A DNA stretch of 64,000 nucleotides. Origin: Rhodanobacteraceae bacterium. GTDB taxonomy: Bacteria; Pseudomonadota; Gammaproteobacteria; Xanthomonadales; Rhodanobacteraceae. Made by a program: the position numbers and the translations under genes. The notes under the pieces were generated by a model. It was given only the letters and a program-made list of their open reading frames with translations, did not search any database and was not told the origin of the DNA. Below are positions 1 to 7,748 of the stretch, in pieces; position 1 is the stretch's first letter, and each line of letters starts with the position of its first letter. The stretch lies in contig CP126120.1 in assembly GCA_030123585.1 (NCBI GenBank), positions 124,001-188,000 of the forward strand, in the 5' to 3' direction.

Positions 1-1695
1 CTGTACGACCCCGGCGGCGGCACGCTGGAAGTGGACGTCAAGCAGGGCAAGAGCAACCTGCATGCGCTGCTGCCGCTGGACCAGACCAGCCACGTGCAGA
101 TGACGGTCGCCGCGCTGCCGCTGGCGTGGCTGCGCGGCGTGCTGGACGCCGCGTGGCCGGGCGGCCGCCTCAACGGCGGCAGCGTCGACGGCACCGTGGC
201 GCTGGACCTCGCGCCCGAGGGCACCCGCGTGTCCGGCCGCGTCGATCTGGCCGGGGTCGACCTCGACAGCAAGGCGGGCAACATCGCGGCGCAGAAGCTC
301 GCGGGCAGCGGAAGCTTCCTGATCGAAAACGGCCCGGTCTCGACCAACCTGATGTTCGATGGCACCTTGAGCGGCGGGCAGATGCTGACGGGGCCGGTGT
401 ACGCGCAGTTGCCGGCGCATCCGGTCAACCTGCACGTGAGCGCCACACTGGGCGTCGCGGGCATCTCCATCGATTCGCTCGATTTCGACGATCGCGACGC
501 GCTGAGGTTGTCCGGCGGCCTCGGCTTCGACCGCAAGGGCAATCTCGACCGGCTCGACCTCAAGCGTTTCGCGGCCAGGTTTCCGGCGGCCTACACGCGC
601 TACGGCACCACGCTGGTCCAGAATCTCACGGGGCTCGCGAAGCTCGGCATTTCCGGCAGCGTGAGCGGATCGCTGGACATGGGCCCCGGCGGTTTCAAGG
701 CTTTTGACCTCGCCGCCAACGACGTGTCCATCGACAGCCGCGGCGCCGGCATCGCGGTGGCGAGTCTGGACGGCAAGGTCGACTGGCGCGCGAAGACGTC
801 GCGGCCCGCCACCACGCTGGGCTGGGATGCGCTGGCGCTGTACCGGATCGCGTTCGGCCCGGCGAAACTCGCGTTGGAGGACCGCAACGGCACGCTGGTG
901 CTGGAGCGCCCGGTGACGACCGGCGTGCTGGGCGGCTCGTTCCTGCTCAACCAGTTCGCGTGGCGGCCGGATGCCGGCAAGTCGCAGCGCCTGTCCGCGT
1001 CGTTCGCGGTCACTGACGTCGACATGCCCGAACTGTGCAAGGCGTTCGGCTGGCCGGCGTTCGGCGGCAAGCTGGGCGGCGCGGTGCCAGAACTCAGTTA
1101 CCACGGCGACGACCTGGTGTTCGGCGGCGGGTTGTCGCTGAACATATTTGGCGGCTCGGTCAGCGTCACCAACCTCAGCATGCGTCATCCGTTCGGCACG
1201 GCGCCCGAACTTGCCGCCGACATCGACCTGCAGCAACTGGACCTCGCCCAGATCACCGGCGTGTTCGACTTCGGCCAGATCACGGGCCGCATGGATGGCG
1301 GCATCCACGGCCTCGAACTGGTCGGCTGGAAGCCCACCGCGTTCAGCGCGCATCTGGCCGCTAATGGCGGCGGCAGGATCAGCCAGCACGCGATCAAGAG
1401 CCTCACCGAGGTCGGCGGCGGCGGCATCGCGGGCGGCCTGCAGGGCATGGCGCTGCGCCTGTTCAAGACCTTCGGCTATTCGCGCATCGGCCTCAGTTGC
1501 GTGCTGGCCCAGGGCGTCTGCACGATGGGCGGCATCAGCCCCGACCCCGATCCGCGCGACGACGGCTACACCATCGTGGAAGGCAGCGGCTTGCCGCGCA
1601 TCACCGTGATCGGCCATCAGCGCGCGGTGGATTGGGTGACGCTGGTGAACCGCCTGAAGTCGGCGACGGAAGGCAATGGCCCCGTGATCAAATAG
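1..1695 (+). CDS. ydbH: YdbH-like intermembrane (AsmA-superfamily-type) protein, C-terminal part
   Basis: The reading frame is open from base 1, so the gene begins upstream of the window; 564 residues are visible. The visible part is a long beta-rich repetitive protein (many Gly/Asp/Leu alternations such as LDLAPEGTRVSGRVDLAGVDL), as in YdbH/YhdP/TamB proteins that form hydrophobic grooves between inner and outer membrane. The end (GSGLPRITVIGHQRAVDW, then a short tail) is typical of the YdbH family. The next gene is a YdbL-type lipoprotein, as in the E. coli ydbH-ynbE-ydbL operon, which supports the call. In E. coli YdbH helps move phospholipids to the outer membrane; the same role here is inferred. 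The N-terminal membrane anchor is not visible. YhdP is the main alternative. Confidence 0.72.
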   Translation: MYDPGGGTLEVDVKQGKSNLHALLPLDQTSHVQMTVAALPLAWLRGVLDAAWPGGRLNGGSVDGTVALDLAPEGTRVSGRVDLAGVDLDSKAGNIAAQKLAGSGSFLIENGPVSTNLMFDGTLSGGQMLTGPVYAQLPAHPVNLHVSATLGVAGISIDSLDFDDRDALRLSGGLGFDRKGNLDRLDLKRFAARFPAAYTRYGTTLVQNLTGLAKLGISGSVSGSLDMGPGGFKAFDLAANDVSIDSRGAGIAVASLDGKVDWRAKTSRPATTLGWDALALYRIAFGPAKLALEDRNGTLVLERPVTTGVLGGSFLLNQFAWRPDAGKSQRLSASFAVTDVDMPELCKAFGWPAFGGKLGGAVPELSYHGDDLVFGGGLSLNIFGGSVSVTNLSMRHPFGTAPELAADIDLQQLDLAQITGVFDFGQITGRMDGGIHGLELVGWKPTAFSAHLAANGGGRISQHAIKSLTEVGGGGIAGGLQGMALRLFKTFGYSRIGLSCVLAQGVCTMGGISPDPDPRDDGYTIVEGSGLPRITVIGHQRAVDWVTLVNRLKSATEGNGPVIK

Positions 1696-1781
1696 GGGAA
1701 CCACCGGATAACCTGCCGCGTTCCGCGGTGTAGACTCAAGCGACCATGCGGGATCCGCCGCACGTTCACCGGAGAGACACC

Positions 1782-2411
1782 ATGCGCAAACCCGTGTTCC
1801 TGCTCGCCTTGGCGCTGGCTTTGCTGGCCGGCTGCGTCACCATCAACGTGTATTTCCCCGCTGCGGCCGCGCAGCAGGCGGCGGACAAGGTGATCAGCAA
1901 CATCATCGGACCGGACAGCTCGGCGCCTCCGCCGGCGTCGTCCGGTGCGCAGCCCGCATCGTCGGGCGCCGATGCAGGCCATGGCGCGCGCGGCGAACCG
2001 CTCGCGATGCGAATCCTCGATGCGCTGGTGCCGGCCGCGAATGCCGCGGAAGCGCAGCCCGACCTCACCGTGCACACGCCGCAGATCGACGCGATCCAGG
2101 CGCGCATGCGCGCGCGCTTTCATTCGATCCTGGAGGGCCTGCTCGATTCCGGCGCAATCGGGTTTACGCACAACGGCGATGTCGCGATCCGCGATGCGGC
2201 GAAGATCGCGCTGCCCGAACGCGCGCAGGCGCAGCAGGCGGTCGCCGCCGAGAACGCCGACCGCGCGGAGCTGTACAAGCAGATCGCAGCCGCCAACGGC
2301 CACCCGGAATGGGCGTCGCGGATGCGCGAGGCGTTCGCCAAGCAGTGGATCGACCGCGCGCGCGCCGGCTGGTACTACCAGGACGCATCCGGCAACTGGC
2401 AGCGGAAATGA
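1782..2411 (+). CDS. ydbL: YdbL-type (DUF1318) lipoprotein
   Basis: This 209-residue protein starts at the ATG at 1782, which has GGAGAG six bases upstream; an ATG at 1746 in the same frame lacks a site. The signal peptide ends in the lipobox LLAGC, so the mature protein should be lipid-anchored. It starts CVTINVYFP, followed by an Ala-rich helix and a Pro/Ser/Ala linker (about residues 45-75). The C-terminal third matches DUF1318/YdbL (ending RARAGWYYQDASGNWQRK). In E. coli YdbL is a small non-lipidated periplasmic protein and the lipoprotein YnbE is separate; here one chain has both a lipid anchor and the YdbL domain. It lies 86 bases after the YdbH-like gene and is probably co-transcribed with it. 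It likely assists or limits YdbH bridge assembly. Confidence 0.72.
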   Translation: MRKPVFLLALALALLAGCVTINVYFPAAAAQQAADKVISNIIGPDSSAPPPASSGAQPASSGADAGHGARGEPLAMRILDALVPAANAAEAQPDLTVHTPQIDAIQARMRARFHSILEGLLDSGAIGFTHNGDVAIRDAAKIALPERAQAQQAVAAENADRAELYKQIAAANGHPEWASRMREAFAKQWIDRARAGWYYQDASGNWQRK

Positions 2412-2494
2412 GGCGCAGTGCCGCCGGCGCGGCCTGAGGGGTGCGCCGGTTCACAAACCCGTGAGGCCGTGCAGGGCATGATCGTCCGACGGCT

Positions 2495-2650
2495 GGCAGG
2501 GTGTTGAGAAACACCCTGCCGCGGATCATGCGCGACAAGCGCTTGATCCGGCGAAGCCGGGTCCGGGCGTGTACCGGACTCGGCGTGTCGGGAAAGTGCA
2601 GAGCCTGTCCCGGACTTGATCCGGGAATGGCACTTTCTCGACAGTCTGCT
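2495..2650. repeat. Multi-hairpin interspersed repeat, copy A
   Basis: The element begins with a perfect 11-bp hairpin (GGCAGGGTGTT, loop GAGA, 2495-2520). A second hairpin is built on TCCGG/CCGGA near 2564-2583, and an outer 13-bp stem pairs 2587-2599 with 2630-2642 (one mismatch) and encloses a small nested hairpin. A related copy lies at 12229-12384. It ends directly before the ribosome-binding site of the DegV gene, so it probably forms much of that mRNA's leader. No T-run follows the hairpins, so they are not typical terminators. Confidence 0.8.
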
Positions 2651-2662
2651 AGGGGAGGCGGC

Positions 2663-3604
2663 ATGCGCATCGGGCTGGTGATGGATTCGACCTGCGACCT
2701 TCCGCGCAGGTTCATCGATGACAACCAGATCGTGATCCTGCCGGTCACCGTGCGGATCGACGGGCACACCTTCGTGGACGCACGCGACCCGGCGGTAACG
2801 GAAGGCTACTGTCAGAGTGAAATCGCCCAGCGCGGCCACGACGCCGAAATCGAACCGCTGTCGGTCGATGCGATCCGCGGGCTGTTCCTGGGCCGTCTGG
2901 TGCTCGATTACGACGCGGTGTTCTGCCTCACCGTCACCTCCACGCGCAGCCCGATCTTCGCCAACGCGACGCAAGCCAGCTTCGCGATCCTCGGCGCGTA
3001 TCGCCCGGTCCGCCAGGCCGCCGGCAACAACTCGCCGTTCCTGATGCGCGTGCTCGATACCAGGAGCCTGTCCGCGGGACAGGGCATCGGCGCGATCGAA
3101 GCCACCCGCATGATCGCCGCCGACGCCAGTCCCGGCCAGATCCGCGAACGCCTCAGCGAACTCTCGAACCGGACGCACGCGTACGTGCTGCCGCGCGACC
3201 TGCACTACCTGCGCGCGCGCGCCCGCAAGCAGGGCGATCGCGGCGTCGGCTTGCTGAGCGCGGCGCTCGGCGCGGCGCTGGACGTCAAGCCGATCCTGCA
3301 TTGCTTCCAGGGCGAAACGAAACCCGCGGCCAAGGCGCATGGCTTCGAGCAGGGCGCGGAAATGCTGTTCGCGCATGCGGCGGCGGCGGTGCGGCGCGGA
3401 CTGCTGGTGCCGGCGCTGTGCGTCAGTCATGGCGGCCGCCTGCGCGACCTGGAAACGCTGCCGGGTTACGGCGCGCTGGCGGTCGCCTGCGCCGACGCCG
3501 GCGTCGCGCTGCACGCCAGCGCGATGAGCATCTCCGGCATGGTCAACTTCGGTCCCGGTGCGGTCAGCCTCGGCTTTGCCGCGGAGACGGTTCCTGCATT
3601 CTGA
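2663..3604 (+). CDS. DegV family fatty-acid-binding protein
   Basis: This 313-residue protein starts at the ATG at 2663, with AGGGGAGG five bases upstream. The N-terminus (IGLVMDSTCDLP) is the DegV signature, where the DSTCDLP loop begins a two-domain EDD fold that holds a single fatty acid. The length is close to the 280-300 residues usual for the family. Characterised DegV-like FakB proteins present fatty acids to the kinase FakA; no FakA-like kinase is in this window, so the partner and role here are unknown. The gene lies behind the multi-hairpin repeat and 36 bases before rlmD. Confidence 0.82.
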   Translation: MRIGLVMDSTCDLPRRFIDDNQIVILPVTVRIDGHTFVDARDPAVTEGYCQSEIAQRGHDAEIEPLSVDAIRGLFLGRLVLDYDAVFCLTVTSTRSPIFANATQASFAILGAYRPVRQAAGNNSPFLMRVLDTRSLSAGQGIGAIEATRMIAADASPGQIRERLSELSNRTHAYVLPRDLHYLRARARKQGDRGVGLLSAALGAALDVKPILHCFQGETKPAAKAHGFEQGAEMLFAHAAAAVRRGLLVPALCVSHGGRLRDLETLPGYGALAVACADAGVALHASAMSISGMVNFGPGAVSLGFAAETVPAF

Positions 3605-3640
3605 TTCCGGCGGGCTTGACGCGTCTGGCAAGATGCGTGG

Positions 3641-4954
3641 ATGAAAAAGCCGCCGCGCGACATCTCCTTCGAAACCACCATCGACGACCTGTCCCACGAC
3701 GGGCGCGGGGTCGCGCATGTCGACGGCAAGACCGTGTTCGTGGCCGATGCCCTGCCGGGCGAGCGGGTGCGCGCGAAGCTGCTGCGCAGGCACCGGAATT
3801 TCGACGAAGCGCAGACGGAAGAAATCCTTGCCGCGTCGCCGGAGCGCGTCATGCCGCGCTGCCCGCACTTCGGCACCTGTGGCGGCTGCGTGCTGCAGCA
3901 CCTCGCACCCGCTGCGCAGATCGCGGCCAAGCAGAACGTGCTGGCGCAGAATTTCGCGCGTATTGGCCACGTCGAACCCGCGCGCTGGCTGGCGCCGCTG
4001 ACCGCCGAGGTGTGGGGCTACCGCAGGCGCGCGCGCCTGTCGGTGAAGCACGTGCCGAAGAAGGGCAAGACCCTGGTCGGTTTCCGCGAACGCGATCCGC
4101 GCTTCGTGGCCGACCTCGCGCATTGCGACGTCCTCGATCCGGCGCTGGGCGACAAGCTGGACGCGCTGGGCATGCTGTTGAACGACATGCAGGGCGCGGC
4201 GTCGATTCCGCAGATCGAGTTTTCGGCGGGAGACGCGGCGCGCGTGCTGGTGTTCCGCCATCTCGCGCCGTTGCCGGACGACGACAAACAGAAGCTGGCG
4301 GGGTTCGGGCGCGCGCATGGCTTCGCGATCCTGCTGCAGCCGGGCGGCACCGACAGCGTGCATCCGCTGGATGGCGAAGCCGTCGATCTGCAATACGCGC
4401 TGCCGGATTTCGGCTTGAAGCTGGCTTTCACGCCGCTGGACTTCGTGCAGGTCAACGCACGCATCAACGAAAGGATGATCGAGCACGCCCTCGCGCTGCT
4501 GCAGCCGGGGCCGGACGAGCGCGTGCTCGACCTGTTTTGCGGGCTCGGCAATTTCAGCCTGCCGATCGCGCGCCGTGCCGCGCGTGTCTGCGGGGTGGAA
4601 GGCGATACGGGGCTGGTCGAACGCGCGCGCGCCAACGCGATGGCGAACGGCATCGGCAACGCCGAGTTCCACGTCGGCGACCTCGCGGGCGAAGTGCGCG
4701 GCAGCGCCTGGGCGCGCGCGGACTGGGATTCGATGCTGCTGGACCCGCCGCGCAGCGGCGCCGACGCATTGCTGAAGCAGTTGCCCGGCAAGTCGGTGCG
4801 GCGTGTGGTCTACGTGTCGTGCCACCCGGCCTCGCTGGCGCGCGACGCCGGCACGCTGGTGCGCGAATACGGTTTCCGGCTGGGGGCCGCCGGTGTGATG
4901 GACATGTTTCCGCACACGGCGCACGTGGAATCGATCGCGCTGTTCGAGCGGTGA
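3641..4954 (+). CDS. rlmD: 23S rRNA (uracil-1939-C5)-methyltransferase RlmD
   Basis: This 437-residue protein has the layout of RlmD/RumA. A TRAM RNA-binding domain covers about residues 8-65. An iron-sulfur cluster site follows with Cys74, Cys80 and Cys83 (RCPHFGTCGGC) and a later Cys near residue 160. The C-terminal Rossmann domain has the SAM motif DLFCGLGNFSLP, the substrate motif LDPPRSGA and the catalytic cysteine in YVSCHPASLARD. It should methylate U1939 of 23S rRNA using S-adenosylmethionine. The ATG at 3641 is chosen because the TRAM domain begins right after it; the ribosome-binding site is weak. All expected catalytic residues are present. Confidence 0.93.
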   Translation: MKKPPRDISFETTIDDLSHDGRGVAHVDGKTVFVADALPGERVRAKLLRRHRNFDEAQTEEILAASPERVMPRCPHFGTCGGCVLQHLAPAAQIAAKQNVLAQNFARIGHVEPARWLAPLTAEVWGYRRRARLSVKHVPKKGKTLVGFRERDPRFVADLAHCDVLDPALGDKLDALGMLLNDMQGAASIPQIEFSAGDAARVLVFRHLAPLPDDDKQKLAGFGRAHGFAILLQPGGTDSVHPLDGEAVDLQYALPDFGLKLAFTPLDFVQVNARINERMIEHALALLQPGPDERVLDLFCGLGNFSLPIARRAARVCGVEGDTGLVERARANAMANGIGNAEFHVGDLAGEVRGSAWARADWDSMLLDPPRSGADALLKQLPGKSVRRVVYVSCHPASLARDAGTLVREYGFRLGAAGVMDMFPHTAHVESIALFER

Positions 4955-4969
4955 CCGTTTATGCTTTGC

Positions 4970-4997
4970 CGAGTCCCGAGTCCCGAGTCCCGAATCC
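4970..4997. repeat. Short tandem repeat, four 7-bp units
   Basis: Three exact copies of CGAGTCC and one variant CGAATCC lie head to tail in the gap between rlmD and nagZ. Confidence 0.85.
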
Positions 4998-5062
4998 GAT
5001 GAGTCACGGTGGAGTTGCCATATGCTGACCCGGTTACTTGGAAAACAACGAAACCACTCCGC

Positions 5063-6082
5063 ATGCTGATCATAGGAATCGAAGGGAAGGAACTCACCGC
5101 GAACGATCGCGCGCGGCTTGCCGCGCGGGAAGTGAGCGGGGTGATCCTGTTCACCCGCAACTACGCCGACCGCGAACAGTTGCTGCGGCTGGTCGCGTCG
5201 ATCCGCGAAGCGCGCGGCGGGGATTTCCTGATCAGCGTGGACCACGAGGGTGGCCCGGTGCAACGCTTCCGCGCAGGCTTCACGCGATTGCCGCCGCTGG
5301 CGAGGATCGGCGAGTTGTACCGGCGTGATCGCGCCGCCGCCGTCGCGCTGGCGGAAATACACGCGATCGTGATGGCGAGCGAGCTGCGCGCCTGCGACAT
5401 CGACATCTCGTTCGCGCCGGTGGTCGATCTCGCGCGCGGCAATCGCGTGATCGGCGAGCGCGCGTTCGATCCCGACCCGGCAGTAGTGAGCGAACTCGGC
5501 GCCGCCTATGTGCGCGGGATGCGCCTGTCCGGCATGGCCGCGACGATCAAGCATTTTCCGGGGCACGGTTCTATTCCCGAGGACACCCATCTCGAAGCCG
5601 CGATCGATCCGCGTCCATTGGATGCAATTCGCGCGACCGACCTGGTTCCGTTTGCCGAAGGTTTGGCCAGCGGCGCCGAAGCCGTGATGGTCGCGCACGT
5701 GACCTACCCCGCGGTCGATCCGCTCGCGGCCGGTTATTCGAGAAGGTGGATCGGGGACATCCTGCGCGGCGAATTCGGCTTCCGCGGCGTGGTGTTCAGC
5801 GACGACGTCGGCATGGTCGCGGCCGAATCCGCGGGCGGCATCGGCGCGCGCGTCAACGCGCACCTCGACGCCGGTTGCGACCTGGTGCTGGTGTGCCATC
5901 CGGCGATGGTGGATGCGGCGCTCGACGTGGTGCGCGGGCGCACGCCCTGCAGCGGCGAGAAGGTCGCGGCCCTGGCCGGATCGGTCGCGGAGGGTTGGGA
6001 TTCCATGCAGCGCGATCCGCAATACCGGCGCTATGTCGCGGCGCTCGACGAGCTGGCCGCGCCGGCCGGGACGCACGCATGA
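5063..6082 (+). CDS. nagZ: Beta-N-acetylhexosaminidase NagZ
   Basis: This 339-residue glycoside hydrolase family 3 enzyme should act in the cytoplasm, removing N-acetylglucosamine from anhydro-muropeptides during cell-wall recycling. The KHFPGHGSIPEDTH stretch holds the binding Lys-His pair and the mobile loop with the acid/base histidine, and SDDVGM holds the nucleophile aspartate. Length matches bacterial NagZ. The ATG at 5063 is chosen because the family N-terminus (MLIIGIEG) starts there; an in-frame ATG at 5009 would add 18 residues. The stop overlaps the hpt start (ATGA at 6079-6082). In organisms with AmpR/AmpC, NagZ products induce beta-lactamase; no such genes are in this window. Confidence 0.92.
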   Translation: MLIIGIEGKELTANDRARLAAREVSGVILFTRNYADREQLLRLVASIREARGGDFLISVDHEGGPVQRFRAGFTRLPPLARIGELYRRDRAAAVALAEIHAIVMASELRACDIDISFAPVVDLARGNRVIGERAFDPDPAVVSELGAAYVRGMRLSGMAATIKHFPGHGSIPEDTHLEAAIDPRPLDAIRATDLVPFAEGLASGAEAVMVAHVTYPAVDPLAAGYSRRWIGDILRGEFGFRGVVFSDDVGMVAAESAGGIGARVNAHLDAGCDLVLVCHPAMVDAALDVVRGRTPCSGEKVAALAGSVAEGWDSMQRDPQYRRYVAALDELAAPAGTHA

Positions 6083-6630
6083 GCGCCGGGCAGCATCCGC
6101 TCGCAGCCGTGCTGCCGCACGCCCGGCGCATCCACGCGCGCGCGGCGCTGGAGGCCGCGATCGCACGCATCGGCCGTGAAATCACCGCCGCGTTGCAAGG
6201 CGAGCGCGCGGTGTTCCTCACGGTGATGAACGGCGGGATGTTCTTCGCCGCGCCGCTGGCGCTGGCGATCGATGGCGACCTCGAATTCGATTACGCGCAC
6301 GCGACCCGCTATGGCGATGCCACCTCCGGCAGCCGGGTCGAATGGCTGCGCGAACCGCGCGCCGCGCTGGCCGGGCGCACGGTGATCCTGGTCGACGACA
6401 TCCTCGACGAGGGCTACACGCTGGCGGCCCTGCGCGGTTACTGCGTGGTGGCCGGGGCCCGGCGCGTGCTGATCGCGGTGATGTGCGTGAAGCGCCACGA
6501 CCGCTGCGTGCCGGGGCTCGCGGCCGATTACGTCGGCGTGGACGTCCCCGATCGTTACGTGTTCGGCTACGGACTCGACTATTACGGGCAGGGCCGCAAC
6601 CTGCCCGACATCTACGCACTCGAGGAGTGA
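6079..6630 (+). CDS. hpt: Hypoxanthine-guanine phosphoribosyltransferase
   Basis: This 183-residue type I phosphoribosyltransferase has the PRPP-binding motif VILVDDILDEGYT and an early flexible region (FLTVMNGGMFFAAPL). It should convert hypoxanthine and guanine with PRPP to IMP and GMP. The start overlaps the nagZ stop by four bases, indicating translational coupling, and the next gene, a purine nucleoside phosphorylase-type enzyme, starts six bases after its stop. The methylthioinosine phosphorylase can release hypoxanthine, the substrate of this enzyme, so the two genes form a plausible salvage pair. Confidence 0.9.
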   Translation: MSAGQHPLAAVLPHARRIHARAALEAAIARIGREITAALQGERAVFLTVMNGGMFFAAPLALAIDGDLEFDYAHATRYGDATSGSRVEWLREPRAALAGRTVILVDDILDEGYTLAALRGYCVVAGARRVLIAVMCVKRHDRCVPGLAADYVGVDVPDRYVFGYGLDYYGQGRNLPDIYALEE

Positions 6631-6636
6631 GGCGGC

Positions 6637-7392
6637 ATGGCTGACCCGATCGACCTCGCCGTGATCGGCGGCACCGGGGTGTACGCATTCCCTGGCCTGG
6701 AAAACCCTGAAAGCCACAAGGTTTCGACCCGCTGGGGCGCACCCTCGTCGGCGGTCGCGACCGGCACGCTGCAGGGCAGGCGCGTCGCGTTCCTGGCGCG
6801 CCACGGCGAAGCGCACACCCTCGCGCCGCACCGCATCAACTACCGCGCCAACCTCGCCGCCCTGCACGCGCTCGGCGTGCGGCGCATCGTCGGCGTCAAC
6901 GCGGTGGGCGGCATCCGCGACGACCTGGGACCGCGGGTGCTGGCGATTCCCGACCAGTTGATCGACTACACCTGGGGCCGCGCATCGAGTTTCTGCGATG
7001 CGGACGGCGAGCCGGTGCTGCACGTGGAATTCGGTGAGCCGTACACTGCCGAGTTGCGCCGCGCGCTGCTGGACGCCGCGCGCCGCGCGGGCGTCACGGT
7101 GGTCGACGGCGGCTGCTACGGCGCGACGCAGGGGCCGCGCCTGGAAACCCGCGCCGAGATCGCGCGCCTGCGCCGCGACGGCTGCGACCTGGTCGGCATG
7201 ACCGGGATGCCCGAAGCCGTCCTAGCACGCGAACTCGGCATCGACTATGCCTGCATCGCGGTGGTCGCCAACTGGGCGGCCGGTTGCGGCCCCGATCCCG
7301 ATGCGCCGATCAGCCTCGATGAAATCCACGCGCACCTCGCCGCCGCGACCGGGCAGGTGCCGGCGATCGTGCGGGCGCTGCTGGCGGATTGA
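6637..7392 (+). CDS. S-methyl-5'-thioinosine (or -adenosine) phosphorylase
   Basis: This 251-residue member of the PNP/MTAP family begins with the phosphate loop IGGTGVY and has RHGEAHTLAPHRINYRAN and the base-site region LVGMTGMPEAVLARELG. The T-G-M-P-E sequence differs from the T-x-x-P-E of eukaryotic MTAP and fits the bacterial methylthioinosine phosphorylase type described in Pseudomonas aeruginosa. I recall that enzyme being encoded next to nagZ there too; that synteny is from memory. The likely reaction is phosphorolysis of methylthioinosine to hypoxanthine and methylthioribose-1-phosphate, so hypoxanthine would feed Hpt from the adjacent gene. Adenosine-type substrate use cannot be excluded from sequence alone. 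Confidence 0.83.
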   Translation: MADPIDLAVIGGTGVYAFPGLENPESHKVSTRWGAPSSAVATGTLQGRRVAFLARHGEAHTLAPHRINYRANLAALHALGVRRIVGVNAVGGIRDDLGPRVLAIPDQLIDYTWGRASSFCDADGEPVLHVEFGEPYTAELRRALLDAARRAGVTVVDGGCYGATQGPRLETRAEIARLRRDGCDLVGMTGMPEAVLARELGIDYACIAVVANWAAGCGPDPDAPISLDEIHAHLAAATGQVPAIVRALLAD

Positions 7393-7415
7393 GCGACCCC
7401 CGTCACAGAACAGGC

Positions 7416-7444
7416 TTGCGCAAGGGTCCGGGCTGGGCTGATAC
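7416..7444 (+). promoter_or_regulatory. Candidate sigma-70 promoter of the cold-shock gene
   Basis: TTGCGC (7416-7421) and TGATAC (7439-7444) are separated by 17 bases and lie about 60 bases upstream of the cold-shock start codon. Read by eye only. Confidence 0.4.
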
Positions 7445-7501
7445 TCATGCCACGCTCGATGCGGGCCTTGGTTTGAAACGTTGCGAAAAGGGGTTCCGGA
7501 A

Positions 7502-7726
7502 ATGGCAGTCGGTACGGTGAAGTGGTTCAACGATGCCAAGGGCTTCGGTTTCATCACGCCTGACGGCGGCGGCGCGGACGTGTTCGTGCATTTTTCCGCG
7601 ATCCGCGCGCAGGGATTCCGCAGCCTCAAGGAAGGCCAGCGGGTCAAGTTCGAGATCGTGCAGGGCCCGAAAGGCATGCAGGCGTCGGACGTGACCGCCG
7701 AAGGCGAAGCCGCGTCCGCGGCCTGA
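7502..7726 (+). CDS. Cold-shock-domain RNA/DNA-binding protein
   Basis: This 74-residue protein is a single cold-shock domain. It has the RNP1 motif KGFGFIT and RNP2-like DVFVHFSAI, both intact. Such proteins bind single-stranded RNA and act as RNA chaperones or transcription antiterminators. The start at 7502 gives the family N-terminus [10 protein letters not shown]; an in-frame ATG seven codons earlier is less likely. Whether it is cold-induced or constitutive cannot be judged from the sequence. It converges with the aldehyde dehydrogenase gene. Confidence 0.95.
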   Translation: MAVGTVKWFNDAKGFGFITPDGGGADVFVHFSAIRAQGFRSLKEGQRVKFEIVQGPKGMQASDVTAEGEAASAA

Positions 7727-7748
7727 TTGCCGGCTGCGCATCGCGCCG

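Noticed and set aside
2495..2520. The 11-bp hairpin as an intrinsic terminator.
   Set aside because: There is no T-run, and the same hairpin recurs as the first part of a larger repeat at 12229, so it is better read as part of that repeat.
2375..6166. A 1263-codon open frame on the minus strand.
   Set aside because: It runs antisense to the DegV, rlmD and nagZ genes, which have clear motifs. It is rich in Arg, His and Gly, as expected of the complement of high-GC coding sequence, with no ribosome-binding site or domain.
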